Notes under the pieces: generated by a model | Seen by the model: only the letters and a program-made list of their open reading frames with translations | The model's database searches: none | Told to the model about the DNA's origin: nothing | Program-made: the position numbers and the translations under genes | Assembly: GCF_016526145.1 (NCBI RefSeq) | Contig: NZ_JADDUE010000013.1 | Location: 83,215-147,214 of the forward strand | DNA from: Saccharopolyspora galaxeae | GTDB taxonomy: Bacteria; Actinomycetota; Actinomycetes; Mycobacteriales; Pseudonocardiaceae | Direction of reading: 5' to 3' | DNA length: 64,000 nucleotides | Part shown: positions 8,541 to 16,797 of the stretch, one piece after another | How positions within the stretch are numbered: the first letter of the stretch is position 1 | How the letters are laid out: every line of letters begins with the position of its first letter

Positions 8541-8945
8541 CTAGCGCGCGGCGTCGTACTCCTCGTCGGTGACGTGCCTGCCCCAGGTGACGGGATTGCC
8601 GGACTCGTCGTTCTGCTGCATGGCGACGTGCACCATGAACCGGTTCGGGGCAGCGCCGTGCCAGTGGTTCTCCCCCGGCTCGAAGAACACGCGGTCGCCG
8701 GGATGCACCGTCTCGACCGGGCCGCCTTCGCGCTGGCACAGTCCCACGCCCTCGGTGACGAAGATCGTCTGGCCGTGCGGGTGGGTATGCCACGCGGTGC
8801 GCGCTCCCGGGGTGAAATGCACGTTGGCGGCGCCGAACGCGGAGCCGGCGGCCGGTGCGGCGACGGCGTCGATGTAGACATCGCCGGTGAACCAGTCCGC
8901 GGGCCCCTGCTGGGTGTCCATGCTGCTGCTTCGGGTGATCTGCAC
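8541..8945 (-). CDS. Cupin-domain protein
   Basis: A 134-residue single-cupin protein. The metal-binding cupin motif 1 is visible as HFTPGARTAWHTHPHGQTIFVTEG (given here in pieces: TAWHTHPHG and the following Gly) around residues 45-65, and motif 2 around PGDRVFFEPGENHWHGA. The His residues of both motifs are intact. The start at GTG 8945 (VQITRSS...) was preferred over the ATG at 8921 because homologous small cupins begin with this ITR segment before GPADWFTG. The family includes isomerases, dioxygenases and quinone-related enzymes; function here is unknown. Confidence 0.72.
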   Translation of the reverse strand: MQITRSSSMDTQQGPADWFTGDVYIDAVAAPAAGSAFGAANVHFTPGARTAWHTHPHGQTIFVTEGVGLCQREGGPVETVHPGDRVFFEPGENHWHGAAPNRFMVHVAMQQNDESGNPVTWGRHVTDEEYDAAR

Positions 8946-9245
8946 GAGGTGCTCGCTTTCGTTGTCTGCTGGTGCTCGCAGGGCATACCGGTTCCGGCCG
9001 GACGGGCTACGTGCTCTGGGCGCCGTCGACGACCAGTGCGTGACCCGAGCGGCCGCCGACCCGGGAACCGCTCGTACCGAGCCACGCCCGTCAGCCGGTT
9101 CCACGATGTCCGCTTTCCACCCAACCCCGCACGAGGCGAGCGTGGGAGGAACCGTTCAACGGGGTACTGCCAGCACCCCGCTGACCAGAACCTGACCGCG
9201 CCGACCCGCCAGGTTCCTTCGCCGCCGACCGTGCGCGCGCACGTC
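8946..9245. other. Intergenic region upstream of the cupin gene
   Basis: This 300-base gap carries the cupin promoter region and the 3' flank of the FCD-GntR gene, both on the minus strand. Apart from the hairpin at 9160-9180 I see no further feature or gene. Confidence 0.4.
9160..9180 (-). terminator. Hairpin after the FCD-GntR gene
   Basis: CGGGGT (9160-9165) and ACCCCG (9175-9180) form a 6-bp GC-rich stem with a 9-base loop, 66 bases beyond the stop codon of the regulator read on the minus strand. Likely an actinomycete-style terminator without a U-run. Confidence 0.42.
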
Positions 9246-9908
9246 CTAGTCCGCGCGGGTTCCTGCGGAGTCGGGTCTCGCGATCAAGGTTTCGATCATG
9301 TGCGTGCGGGCCTTCTCGATTCCCGCGAGGACGACCGCGCGGATCTCGTCGGCGGAGTCGGTGCGAATGATGTCCACGAGCCGCTGGTGGTTGGTGGCGG
9401 TGTACGGGTGGCCGAGCGCGCCCTGCAGGTTCAGGAAGCGCTCGATCTCTTCGTGCAGCGCGTTGATGGTCTGCGTCATCAGGGGAATGCGCCCCAGTTC
9501 CGCGATGCGCACGTGGAACAGCCGGTTCGCTTCGTGCCGCGCGGCCGGTTCGTCCGCTGCGCGGACGGTCGAGTCGCTGAGTTCTTCGAGCGCGTCCAGC
9601 TCGGCTGCGGTCGATCGCTGGGACGCGAGCACGGCCGCCTCGGGCTCCAGGAGCGTGCGCATGTGGTAGGTGTCCTGCAGCTCGCCGATGTCGACGGACT
9701 TCACGAAGGTGCCGCGCCGGGGCACCACGACCACGAGCCCTTCGCGGCGCAGTGCGTTCATCGCCTCGCGGATCGGGGTGCGGCTCATCCCGTACTGCTC
9801 GGCGAGCGGGCCGTCCATGATGACCTCGCCGGGCCGGAGCCTGCACCGCAGGATGTCCCGTTTCAGCGACGCGTACGCGCGTTCGGACATCGAGGCTTGC
9901 CGACTCAC
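9246..9908 (-). CDS. GntR/FadR-family (FCD domain) transcriptional regulator
   Basis: A 220-residue regulator with an N-terminal GntR winged helix (residues about 8-75; RLRPGEVIMDGPLAEQYG and SRTPIREAMNALRREGL) and an all-helical C-terminal FCD ligand domain. The FCD metal/ligand residues fit the family pattern: Asp in the first long helix region, then His in RLFHVRIAELG and H in NHQRLVDIIR. The GTG start at 9908 follows an AGGAG site. It is divergent from the AbgT transporter and opine dehydrogenase genes and most likely represses them via the palindrome at 9982-9997, with the imported organic acid as the inducer. Confidence 0.85.
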   Translation of the reverse strand: MSRQASMSERAYASLKRDILRCRLRPGEVIMDGPLAEQYGMSRTPIREAMNALRREGLVVVVPRRGTFVKSVDIGELQDTYHMRTLLEPEAAVLASQRSTAAELDALEELSDSTVRAADEPAARHEANRLFHVRIAELGRIPLMTQTINALHEEIERFLNLQGALGHPYTATNHQRLVDIIRTDSADEIRAVVLAGIEKARTHMIETLIARPDSAGTRAD

Positions 9909-9948
9909 ACCTACCGCTCCTACTGACTCCCCGCCCGATCAAGTCGGG

Positions 9949-9978
9949 TTGACGCACCTCGCGAGCCGACTCTAGCAT
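9949..9978 (+). promoter_or_regulatory. Predicted sigma-70-type promoter of the AbgT-opine dehydrogenase operon
   Basis: TTGACG (9949-9954) and TAGCAT (9973-9978) are separated by 18 bases and point toward the AbgT gene, giving a start site near 9985 and a leader of about 100 bases. Confidence 0.5.
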
Positions 9979-9981
9979 CCG

Positions 9982-9997
9982 CCGTGAAATATCACGG
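9982..9997. promoter_or_regulatory. Palindromic operator candidate for the FCD-GntR regulator
   Basis: CCGTGA-AATA-TCACGG is a perfect 16-base inverted repeat placed over the predicted transcription start of the AbgT operon. It is followed at once by GTGTACATCAC, which resembles the GTnnnAC half-site core of FadR-type regulators. Confidence 0.5.
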
Positions 9998-10084
9998 TGT
10001 ACATCACAGGGATCCACAACGCGGTGGTGCTCCCCCGGCCGGCGCTGTGGCGGTGGTTGCCCTGGCCGATCAGGGCTTGGAGAG

Positions 10085-11662
10085 ATGATGCGAGTACCCG
10101 GCGATGTGCGATCCGGCGTCTGCACCAACCGCCTGTTCCGGGCGCTGAGCGCGCTCGAACGCGCGGGCAACAAGCTCCCGCACCCGTTCTGGCTGTTCGT
10201 CATCCTGTCCCTGGTCCTGGGTGCGGCGAGCGCAGCACTGTCCATGATGGACGTTCGGGTCACGCTGCCTTCGACCGGCGAGACGGCCGCGGTGCGCAAC
10301 CTCTTCTCCGTGCACGGCGCGAAATTCGCCATCGAGTCGGCGTTGACCAACTACGCGGAGTTCCCGCCGCTGGCGACCATCGTCGTGGTGCTGCTCGGGG
10401 TGAGCGTCGCCGAACGCAGCGGGCTGCTCACCGCGCTGCTGCAAGGCACCGTGCGCCGATTACCGGTGGGATGGCTGACCTTCGCGATCGCGCTGTGCTC
10501 GATGATCGCCCACGTGATGAGCGATTCGGCGTACCTGATCATGATTCCGCTGGGTGCGCTCGCCTTCCGGACCGCCGGACGCAGCCCGGTGCTCGGGCTG
10601 ATGGTCGCGTATGCGGCAACCGCGGTCGGCTTCAACTCCAGCCCGCTGGTCACCCCGCAGGACGCGATCCGATCCACGTTGTCGATGGCGGCGGCGCGGA
10701 TCGTCGACCCGGGCTACACGATCACCCCGCTGGCGACCTACTACTTCACCGCGGTGTCCTCGATCGTGCTCTCGGCCGCGATCGCGCTGCTCGTCGACCG
10801 GGTGCTCGCGCATCGGCCCGAGTTCGGCGCGGACACCCTCGAACAGGATTTCCGCACCGCGGAGGGCTTGTTCAACAAGTCCACGGGCGCCGCACCCGAA
10901 GGCGAGATGTCGGCGACGCAGCTGCGAGCGCTGCGCACGACCGGTGCCGTGTTCCTGGTCTGCGCCGCGGGCATCGCCGCGATGCTGCTTCCCGGTTCCC
11001 CGTTCCGCGGCGAGGGCGGCAGCATCGTCGAGTCGCCGGTCGTCGAGAACGTCGCGGTGTTCATCTCGGTGGTCTTCGGCCTGCTGGGGATCGTCTACGG
11101 CCGCATCACCCGCACCATCCCGTCCTTGGGCGAGGTTCCGGCCGCGATGGCCGAGGGCGTGCGGTCCCTCGTGCCGGTGCTCGTGCTCTTCTTCGCCGTC
11201 GCGCAGTTCCTCGCGTATTTCGAATGGACCAACATCGGGTCGGTGATCAGCGTCAACGGCGCCGAGTTGCTGCGGTCGCTGCAGGTCCCGCACCTCGCGC
11301 TGCTGCTGATCATCGTGCTGAGCATCAGCTGCCTGAACATCTTGATCACCAGCGGCTCGGCGATGTGGTCGATCCTGGCGCCGGTCGTGATCCCGATGAC
11401 GATGTACCTGGGCATGCGGCCGGAGGCGGCCATGGCCGCCTTCATGATCGGCGACTCGGTGACGAACTGCGTCACGCCGCTCAACGGCTACTTCGTGCTC
11501 GCGCTCGGATTCGTCCAGCAATTCCGCAAAGGCGCAGGTGTCGGCACCCTGCTGTCGTTCACGACACCCATCGCCGTCGTCGTGCTCGTGGTGTGGGGCG
11601 GGTTCTTCGCGCTCTGGTACGGAGCGGGAATTCCGCTCGGTCCCGGAGTCGGCATCCGCTAG
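10085..11662 (+). CDS. AbgT family transporter
   Basis: A 525-residue inner-membrane protein of the AbgT family, whose founding member imports p-aminobenzoyl-glutamate in Escherichia coli; other members have been implicated in antimetabolite (sulfonamide) export. The N-terminal ALERAGNKLPHPFWLF segment (residues about 25-40), the SDSAYLIMIPLGA and GFNSSPLVTPQDA segments, and the C-terminal MIGDSVTNCVTPLN are typical. About 12 hydrophobic helices are visible. Two adjacent ATG codons start it. It is transcribed with the opine dehydrogenase 62 bases downstream, which suggests import of an N-substituted amino-acid anion as substrate for that enzyme. Confidence 0.85.
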   Translation: MMRVPGDVRSGVCTNRLFRALSALERAGNKLPHPFWLFVILSLVLGAASAALSMMDVRVTLPSTGETAAVRNLFSVHGAKFAIESALTNYAEFPPLATIVVVLLGVSVAERSGLLTALLQGTVRRLPVGWLTFAIALCSMIAHVMSDSAYLIMIPLGALAFRTAGRSPVLGLMVAYAATAVGFNSSPLVTPQDAIRSTLSMAAARIVDPGYTITPLATYYFTAVSSIVLSAAIALLVDRVLAHRPEFGADTLEQDFRTAEGLFNKSTGAAPEGEMSATQLRALRTTGAVFLVCAAGIAAMLLPGSPFRGEGGSIVESPVVENVAVFISVVFGLLGIVYGRITRTIPSLGEVPAAMAEGVRSLVPVLVLFFAVAQFLAYFEWTNIGSVISVNGAELLRSLQVPHLALLLIIVLSISCLNILITSGSAMWSILAPVVIPMTMYLGMRPEAAMAAFMIGDSVTNCVTPLNGYFVLALGFVQQFRKGAGVGTLLSFTTPIAVVVLVVWGGFFALWYGAGIPLGPGVGIR

Positions 11663-11724
11663 CTCGTCCGCAGGTGCACGGACCCGGGCGGGACGCGCTC
11701 GGGAAGCTCTCTCGAAAGGAACCA

Positions 11725-12843
11725 GTGTTGGGAACGATCGCAATCGTCGGGGCGGGCAACGTCGGCCAGGCGATCGCCGGGCACATGGCGGTGCTGGAGC
11801 ACGACGTCCGGCTGTTCTCGCCGTGGGAGGCGGATTTCGACGCCGTCCGCGCCGCCGGCGGGATCGAGCTGACCGGCGAGCTCACCGGGCACGGGCTGCC
11901 CGGTCTGCTGACCACGAACCTCGCAGCAGCCGTGCGCGGCGCGGACGTCGTGGTGGTGGCGGTACCCGCCTTCGCGCAGGCGAGCCTCTCGGAACAGCTC
12001 GCCGAGCTGCTGGAGCCCGGCCAGGTCGTCCTGTTCCAGCCCAGCACCCTCGGCAGCAGCCTCGAGCTGACCCGGCACTTCGCCCGCAGCGAGCGGAAAC
12101 CGTGCCTGATCGCCGAGACCGCGACCAGCCTCTACACGTGCCGGCTGCGCGGTCCGGCGCAGGTGTACGTCGGCGCCATCAAGCAGTCGGTGCACCTCGC
12201 GAGCATCCCCGGCGCATCGGTCGACGCGGCGCGCGAGCGTCTCCGGCCCTACTTCGGCGACCGGTACGTCGGGGACGGCGACACGTTGTCGGTGGGACTG
12301 GCCAACTGCAACGCGATCTACCACGTCCCGCCGACGGTGCTGAACATCAAGACGGTGGAGGACGCCGCGGGCCTCGCCCAGCACACCCTGGTCACTCCGC
12401 GGGTCGCCGAGGTCATCCACGAGCTGGACCTGGAACGGCTCGCGCTGGCGCGAGAGCTCGGCGTGACCGCGGGCAGCTTCTGGGACTTCCTCGAAACTTC
12501 GTACGGGGTGACCGAGGGCAGTTACGTGGAGCGCATCGAGCAGGGATACGGACGGCAGGCCTTCCCCGAGCCGGATTCCCTCACGCACCGGTACTTCACC
12601 GAGGACATCCCGTTCGGACTGGTCATCTGGAATTCGCTGGCGCAGCAGATCGGCTTGTCGCTGCCGCTGACCGACTCGTTCGTCCGGCTCGGCAGCGTGC
12701 TGTGCGGTCGCGACTGGGTGGCCGAGGGGCGGACCGCGGATCTGCTGGGACTGCAAGGTGCCGATGCCGAGCGGATCAGAGCCGCGTTCCGCAACGGCGA
12801 CCAGCAGGCCCTCAGACGGTCAAGTTCGGCAGGTGCGGAGTGA
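11725..12843 (+). CDS. NAD(P)-dependent opine dehydrogenase family protein
   Basis: A 372-residue enzyme of the octopine/nopaline dehydrogenase family. The Rossmann motif GAGNVGQAIAGHMA starts at residue 9. The C-terminal all-helical octopine-dehydrogenase domain contains NCNAIYHVPPTVLN, where His200 matches the catalytic histidine of the family. Such enzymes interconvert a secondary-amine dicarboxylate (opine) with an amino acid plus a 2-oxo acid. The start is GTG 11725 after AAAGGA. Its 3' end overlaps that of the convergent proteasome-like gene by 32 bases. With the AbgT transporter it most simply forms an uptake-and-cleavage pathway, although an opine-synthesis role cannot be excluded. 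Confidence 0.82.
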   Translation: MLGTIAIVGAGNVGQAIAGHMAVLEHDVRLFSPWEADFDAVRAAGGIELTGELTGHGLPGLLTTNLAAAVRGADVVVVAVPAFAQASLSEQLAELLEPGQVVLFQPSTLGSSLELTRHFARSERKPCLIAETATSLYTCRLRGPAQVYVGAIKQSVHLASIPGASVDAARERLRPYFGDRYVGDGDTLSVGLANCNAIYHVPPTVLNIKTVEDAAGLAQHTLVTPRVAEVIHELDLERLALARELGVTAGSFWDFLETSYGVTEGSYVERIEQGYGRQAFPEPDSLTHRYFTEDIPFGLVIWNSLAQQIGLSLPLTDSFVRLGSVLCGRDWVAEGRTADLLGLQGADAERIRAAFRNGDQQALRRSSSAGAE

Positions 12844-13594
12844 TCTCGTCGGCCGGAACCTCTTCGTAGCCGTCTTCGGTGATCAGCGCGAGGGTGGGGT
12901 AGATGGCCCGGACGGAGTCCGGGCCTCCGGTGGCGCTGTCGTCGTCGGCCGCGTCGAACAAGGCTTGCAGCGCCACCTGGACGACGTTCGCCCGGTCCAT
13001 CTCCGGGTCGTGCAGTTTCTTCAGCGCTCCCCTGGCGAAGAACCAGCCCGAACCGGCGCCGCCGTAGTACTTCTCCTCCGCCGGTGCGCCGGTGATGTCG
13101 AAGGTGTAGATCCGGGCCTGCTGCCGTATCCGGTCCCAGCCGGCGAACAACGGGGTGGCCACCAGGTTCAGCTCGAGCTGCGGCAGGTTCGCGCGGACCA
13201 TGGCCGATACCCGGTTCACCTTGGCCGGGAAGCTGAGTTCGGCGTGTTCGATCTTCTCGAAGTGCTCCAGCTCCACCTGGAACAGCTGCACCATCTCCTT
13301 GCCCACTCCGACGGTGCCCGCGAAGGCGAGGCAGGACGCGTGATCGGCGGGTTCGAGCTTGCGGAGATCGCGCTGCGCGATGAGGTTGCCCATGGTGGCC
13401 CGGCGGTCACCGGCGACCAGCACACCGTCCCGGTAGCGCACCGCGAAGATGGTCGTGCCGTGCACCTGCTCGGCGCCGGGAGCCGCTTGCGGCAGCGCGT
13501 ACGGCGCGCAGCCGCGCAGCAGTTCGGCGAACGAGGAGCTGCGATGTCCCCACACGGCTTCCACCGATCCCGGCACGGGCGACTGGGACGTCAA
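12812..13594 (-). CDS. 20S proteasome beta subunit (PrcB-like), outside a proteasome operon
   Basis: A 260-residue Ntn-hydrolase closely resembling actinobacterial PrcB. A 46-residue propeptide ends in HG just before Thr47, the predicted mature Thr1. Counting from it, Asp17 (in AGDRRAT), Lys33 (in RDLRK), Ser129 (GSG) and the DDDSATGGPD segment (Asp166, Ser169) are all kept, so the active site looks complete. Ser131 of the usual GSGS is Trp. The TTG start at 13594 has an ideal AAGGAG site 6 bases upstream; in-frame ATGs at 13612 and 13630 are alternatives. No prcA, pup, mpa/ARC, dop or pafA is nearby. It follows the two-component regulator on the same strand by 94 bases. Confidence 0.85.
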   Translation of the reverse strand: MTSQSPVPGSVEAVWGHRSSSFAELLRGCAPYALPQAAPGAEQVHGTTIFAVRYRDGVLVAGDRRATMGNLIAQRDLRKLEPADHASCLAFAGTVGVGKEMVQLFQVELEHFEKIEHAELSFPAKVNRVSAMVRANLPQLELNLVATPLFAGWDRIRQQARIYTFDITGAPAEEKYYGGAGSGWFFARGALKKLHDPEMDRANVVQVALQALFDAADDDSATGGPDSVRAIYPTLALITEDGYEEVPADEITPHLPNLTV

Positions 13595-13688
13595 GTCATC
13601 GCTCCTTCCCATCGAACACGGCAAGATCACCGGTCGTAGCGTTCCAGATGCCGCACGCTCGCGCTAGCAGTCGTGGTCGTCGCGGGTC

Positions 13689-14315
13689 TCACCTGCGGAT
13701 GAGCCCGCGCGCTTGCGCGGCGGCCAGGGCCGCGGTGCGGGATTCGACGCCGAGCTTGTCGTAGATGTGCACCAGGTGCGTCTTCACGGTGGCTTGGCTC
13801 AGGTACAGGCGGCGGCTGATCTCCGCATTCGACAAGCCGTCCGCGAGCAGCTGGAGCACGTCGAGTTCGCGGCGCGACAGCGACGTGCCGGGTCGCCGCA
13901 TGCGGTGCACGAGCCGGTCGGCGACCGTCGGCGCGAGTGCCGAGCGGCCCGCCGCGGCGGCGCGCACGGCCGCGGTCAGCTCCTCCGGCGGGGCGTCCTT
14001 GAGCAGGTATCCGGTGGCGCCGGCTTCGATGGCGGCGAGGATGTCGGCGTCGGTGTCGTAGGTGGTCAGCACGAGCACCCGCGGCGGCTCCGGGCGGGCC
14101 GTGATCGCGGCGGTGGCGTCGCTGCCGTGCATTCCGGCGCCGAACCGCAGGTCCATCAGCACCACGTCGACCGTTGCGGCGAGTCCGATCGCGCGTTCGG
14201 CGTCGTCGGCCTCGGCGGTGACCTCGAAGTCGGGCTCGGTGTCCAGGACCGCGCGCAGGCCCGCCCGCACGACGGGGTGGTCGTCGGCCAGCAGCAGCCG
14301 GATCGGCTCGGTCAC
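13689..14315 (-). CDS. NarL/LuxR-type response regulator
   Basis: A 208-residue two-component regulator. The receiver domain (residues 1-125) has the acidic pair in LLLADDHPV and the phosphorylatable Asp in VVLMDLRFG near residue 54, plus the conserved Thr (LVLTTYDTD) and Lys (GYLLKDAPPEEL). The C-terminal LuxR helix-turn-helix runs about residues 140-200 (LSRRELDVLQLLADGLSNAEI and the recognition helix QATVKTHLVHIY). Its GTG start overlaps the stop of the sensor kinase by four bases (GTGA), so both are co-translated. The proteasome-like gene lies just downstream and may share the transcript. Confidence 0.88.
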   Translation of the reverse strand: MTEPIRLLLADDHPVVRAGLRAVLDTEPDFEVTAEADDAERAIGLAATVDVVLMDLRFGAGMHGSDATAAITARPEPPRVLVLTTYDTDADILAAIEAGATGYLLKDAPPEELTAAVRAAAAGRSALAPTVADRLVHRMRRPGTSLSRRELDVLQLLADGLSNAEISRRLYLSQATVKTHLVHIYDKLGVESRTAALAAAQARGLIRR

Positions 14316-15511
14316 CGCGGCACCTCCTTGCGGCCCTGCAGCGGGAAAGCCGCGGCCAGTGCGGTCCCGCGACCCGGCTCGGATTCGACCGCCAGGGTGC
14401 CGCCGAGGTCCGCGGTGCGCGCACGCATCCCGGCCAGGCCGAACCCGGACTCAGCGGAAGCCGACTCGTCGGCCGCGGCCGCCGGGTCGAAACCGGTCCC
14501 GTCGTCGAGGACGTCGAGCGTGATCGAGTCGTCCATGTACGTGAGCGTGACCGCGACGTGCGTCGCTCGCGCGTGCGCGACGGTGTTGGCCACCGCGGAT
14601 TGCGCGATGCGCAGCAGAGCCGCCTCGATCGGGGTGGCGACGGTGATCGGCGTGCCGCTGAGGTGGAACTCCACGGGCAGTCCTGCGCGCTCGGTGGTGT
14701 TCGCGCACAGCCGCCGCAACGCCGCGGGCAGCGGCTCGTCGTCGAGGGCCGGCGGGGTCAGGTCGTGCACGAAGCGGCGTGCTTCGGCGAGGTTGTCCTG
14801 CGCGGTCCGCCTGGCGCGGGTGACGTGCTCCGCGGCGGCGCCCTCCGGCAGCGAGCGTTCCGCGGCGCGCAGCAGCAGCTGGATGCTGGACAGGCCTTGG
14901 GCGAGGGTGTCGTGGATCTCGCGGGCCAGCCTCCCGCGCTCTTCGAGCACTCCCGCGGTTCGTTCGGCTTCGGCGAGGTCGTTGCGCGCGGTTTCCAGCT
15001 CGTCGAGCAGCCGCCGCCGATGCTCGCTCTCGCGGTACAACGCCTGGTAGGCCAGCACGGTGGCGACCGCGACGGCGGCACCGATGATCGGGCCGATCGC
15101 AGCCGCGGGGCTGAACCGGCCCGCGTGCCAGGCGAACCCGCCGATCGCGAGCAGGGTGCTCGCCGCGACCGCGCTCACCCCCGCGCGCAGCGGCAGCAGG
15201 TGCAGTTGCAGGAAGAACAGCGGGAACGCCAGCCACACGCCGTCCGGTGTCAGCGCGAGCAGCACCAGCCAGGCGATGACCAGCACGCCCAGCCACCCGG
15301 CGGCGGCGCGCGGTGAGCGGCGGATGCGCGGCAGCGCCGGGCCCGCCGCGTAGACCGCGCCCATCGCCACCGCCGCGAGGCTGATCGCCGTGGCGTAGGG
15401 CGCACCGCCCAGCGCGCCGCGCAGCGCGGCCAGCACGAGCAGGGCGGCCATCAGCAGGTGCAGGCACACCCGCAGGATCCGCAGCGGCCGGGTCAACGTT
15501 TCTGGATGCAC
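14312..15511 (-). CDS. Sensor histidine kinase (HisKA_3 type)
   Basis: A 399-residue membrane sensor kinase. The N-terminal half (about residues 1-160) has several hydrophobic helices with almost no extracytoplasmic loop, suggesting intramembrane or lipid-phase sensing. The dimerisation/phosphoacceptor helix has the HisKA_3 pattern REIHDTLAQGLSSIQ with His near residue 195, and the HATPase domain shows LDVLDDGTGFD and GLAGMRARTADLGG with GRGTAL. It phosphorylates the neighbouring response regulator. The gene is divergent from an ABC exporter pair, an arrangement common for sensor/efflux modules that respond to membrane-active compounds. Confidence 0.87.
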   Translation of the reverse strand: MHPETLTRPLRILRVCLHLLMAALLVLAALRGALGGAPYATAISLAAVAMGAVYAAGPALPRIRRSPRAAAGWLGVLVIAWLVLLALTPDGVWLAFPLFFLQLHLLPLRAGVSAVAASTLLAIGGFAWHAGRFSPAAAIGPIIGAAVAVATVLAYQALYRESEHRRRLLDELETARNDLAEAERTAGVLEERGRLAREIHDTLAQGLSSIQLLLRAAERSLPEGAAAEHVTRARRTAQDNLAEARRFVHDLTPPALDDEPLPAALRRLCANTTERAGLPVEFHLSGTPITVATPIEAALLRIAQSAVANTVAHARATHVAVTLTYMDDSITLDVLDDGTGFDPAAAADESASAESGFGLAGMRARTADLGGTLAVESEPGRGTALAAAFPLQGRKEVPR

Positions 15512-15682
15512 AACACCCCCACCGTAGGCGCCGCGCGACCGGCGGCATCAACCGAAAGGTTGATTTCCGGCCGCACCTTCTGAACTGCGCGAACGATGCC
15601 CGCGTGCGATTGCCCGGCCCGCCCGGCTTGGAAGCGTGGTCGAGGCAATCGCACTACGCATCAGCGTCGTCCCGGAAGGTGG

Positions 15683-16762
15683 ATGAAGATCGTGTTCGTG
15701 GCGTGGAGGGACCTGCGTTTCGCCAAGGGGCGATTCGCCCTCATGGGCACCGTCGTGGTGCTGATGACCTTGCTGGTCGGGATGCTGTCCGGGCTCACCG
15801 CGGGCCTGGGCAGGGAAAGCACCTCCGCCATCGCGGAGCTGCCCGCCGACCACATCGCTTTCTCGGCGCCCGCGCAGGGCGACGACCCGTCGTTCACCGA
15901 GTCAGCCGTCGCTGCACGGGACTGGCAGGAGTGGGCGGCGGTGCCCGGGGTGGATCGCGCCGATCCGGTGGGCATCACCACCGGCAAGGCCAACGCGGGT
16001 GACCGCGCGGCCGCGGCCTCGGTGCTCGGCGTGCAGCCCGGGGCTCCGGTGGCGCCGCAGGAGATCGCGCCGGGATCGGCGGTGCTGTCCGCGGGCGCGG
16101 CCGAGGATCTCGACGCGCGTCCCGGCGACGAAGTAGCTCTCAACGGCCAGCGGCTGCGGGTCAGCGGTCTCGCCGGAGACGCATCGTTCAGCCACACGCC
16201 GGTGATCTGGACCGGCCTCGCCGATTGGCAACGCCTCGCGCCCGGCGGTTCCGGCGAGCACGCCACCGTCGTCGCGCTGAGCACCAGCGGCCAGGTTCCG
16301 CTGGCGGCGACCGACGCCCGGCTGGGCACCCACACCCTGTCGCGTTCGGATTCGCTGGCGGCGATCGGGTCCTACTCCTCGGAGAACGCTTCGCTGCAGA
16401 CGATGCAGGCGTTCCTGTTCGCGATCGCCGCGTTGGTGGTGGGCGCGTTCTTCACCGTCTGGACCATCCAGCGCAGCCGCGACGTCGCGGTGCTCAAGGC
16501 ACTCGGCGCGACCACCGGCTATCTGCTGCGCGACGCGCTGGGCCAGGCCTTGATCCTGCTGGTCGGCGGCACGGCGCTGGGCACCGCGATCGCCGCCGGT
16601 CTCGGAGCGCTGGCCGCGGGAACCGTGCCGTTCGTGCTCGACGCGGGAACCGTGCTGCTGCCCGCCGTGGTGATGATCGTGCTCGGCGCGCTCGGCGCCG
16701 CCCTCTCGCTGCGCCGCATCACCGCGGTCGACCCGCTCATCGCGCTCGGCGCTTCCCGCTGA
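15683..16762 (+). CDS. ABC transporter permease (FtsX/MacB-like)
   Basis: A 359-residue permease with the MacB/FtsX topology: one helix at residues about 15-40, a roughly 200-residue extracytoplasmic domain, then three C-terminal helices (about residues 237-262, 285-310 and 320-345). The coupling segment RSRDVAVLKALGATTGYLLRD lies between helices two and three. The ATG at 15683 has GGAAGGTGG upstream. It pairs with the ATPase 35 bases downstream. Such mechanotransmission-type ABC systems act in lipid, peptide or antibiotic handling at the membrane. Confidence 0.84.
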   Translation: MKIVFVAWRDLRFAKGRFALMGTVVVLMTLLVGMLSGLTAGLGRESTSAIAELPADHIAFSAPAQGDDPSFTESAVAARDWQEWAAVPGVDRADPVGITTGKANAGDRAAAASVLGVQPGAPVAPQEIAPGSAVLSAGAAEDLDARPGDEVALNGQRLRVSGLAGDASFSHTPVIWTGLADWQRLAPGGSGEHATVVALSTSGQVPLAATDARLGTHTLSRSDSLAAIGSYSSENASLQTMQAFLFAIAALVVGAFFTVWTIQRSRDVAVLKALGATTGYLLRDALGQALILLVGGTALGTAIAAGLGALAAGTVPFVLDAGTVLLPAVVMIVLGALGAALSLRRITAVDPLIALGASR

Positions 16763-16797
16763 CCCGCGCATCCCGACCTCCGAGGAGATCTCAGACC

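Noticed and set aside
12812..13594. HslV protease instead of PrcB
   Set aside because: HslV is shorter (about 175 residues), has almost no propeptide, and lacks the DDDSATGGPD segment; hslU is also absent.
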